64,000 nt of DNA, taken from contig JAQBVJ010000010.1 of the NCBI GenBank assembly GCA_027623235.1, forward strand, positions 28,326-92,325. The letters are read 5' to 3'. Below the pieces are notes generated by a model. The model was not told where the DNA came from and ran no database searches. It was given only the letters and a program-made list of their open reading frames with translations. A program made the position numbers and the translations under genes. Below, piece after piece: positions 63,872 to 64,000 of this stretch (position 1 is the first letter of the stretch; each line of letters opens with the position of its first letter). The stretch is from Planctomycetota bacterium. Lineage in GTDB: Bacteria; Planctomycetota; Planctomycetia; Planctomycetales; Planctomycetaceae.

Positions 63872-64000
63872 ATGAAAGCCCGCATCAACGGCACTGAGAT
63901 CTACTTCGATGTCGAAGGCCCCGGACTTGCTGCGGATGGTGCCGGGATGGTCGATCGGCCCGTCGTGTTTGCACTGCACGGTGGGCCGGGGGGTGATCAT
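63872..64000 (+). CDS. Alpha/beta hydrolase, proline iminopeptidase-like, cut by window end
   Basis: Only the first 43 codons are present: MKARINGTEIYFDVEGPG at the start and FALHGGPGGDH at the end. HGGPG is the oxyanion-hole motif of proline iminopeptidase-like alpha/beta hydrolases. A GAGG ribosome binding site lies eight bases before ATG 63872. The catalytic serine, acid and histidine would lie beyond the window, so the call is tentative. Confidence 0.7.
   Translation, partial: MKARINGTEIYFDVEGPGLAADGAGMVDRPVVFALHGGPGGDH

Overview
The window is GC-rich bacterial DNA that reads as Planctomycetota. The marker is the repeated occurrence of planctomycete-enriched families: DUF1501, DUF1552, DUF1549/DUF1553 and DUF1587-DUF1595-DUF1592-DUF1588-DUF1585 cytochrome proteins, a TIGR03009-type protein, DUF1080 and VIT/vWA proteins. 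The genus cannot be named from sequence alone. No rRNA, tRNA, CRISPR array, phage module or complete insertion sequence was recognised.

Layout. 72-8705: a DUF2007-like protein, a coupled DUF1592-type cytochrome/DUF1552 pair, a phosphotransferase and a VIT/vWA protein with a good terminator. 9026-14555: a large TPR/alpha-2-macroglobulin-like gene broken by four separate lesions. 14656-18718: an operon of DUF1549/DUF1553, DUF1501 and WD40 proteins. 18719-21352: gene remnants, a sialidase-like protein and empty DNA. 21353-23421: a PilZ protein and a membrane-anchored repeat protein. 23913-29544: DUF1501, multi-haem DUF1549/DUF1553, DUF1501. 29556-32738: a lipoprotein, a TIGR03009 protein with two PASTA domains and a degenerate SGNH protein. 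33101-39697: a single 2198-residue polytopic membrane protein. 39944-40999: mtnA. 41023-50253: a two-armed catabolic-looking cluster. 50381-54484: alpha/beta hydrolase, SDR, SMP-30-like lactonase and DUF1080. 54844-64000: a frameshifted SGNH hydrolase, a COG2509 flavoprotein, a PQQ-type propeller, a second DUF1553/DUF1501 pair and the start of an alpha/beta hydrolase.

The best candidate for an undescribed system is 41023-50253. Four leftward genes (SelA-like PLP enzyme, enolase-superfamily enzyme, M81/MlrC metallopeptidase, amidohydrolase) diverge from three rightward genes (SelA-like PLP enzyme, MFS transporter, amidohydrolase). Each arm carries one SelA-like and one amidohydrolase paralogue. 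The rightward amidohydrolase has lost several metal ligands that the leftward one keeps. I infer uptake and stepwise breakdown of an amide-containing, amino-acid- or amino-sugar-acid-like compound; the substrate is unknown.

A second theme is non-coding structure. Gene ends and gaps carry several families of inverted repeats. Short tandem duplications of 14-19 bp recur, and two of them destroy reading frames.
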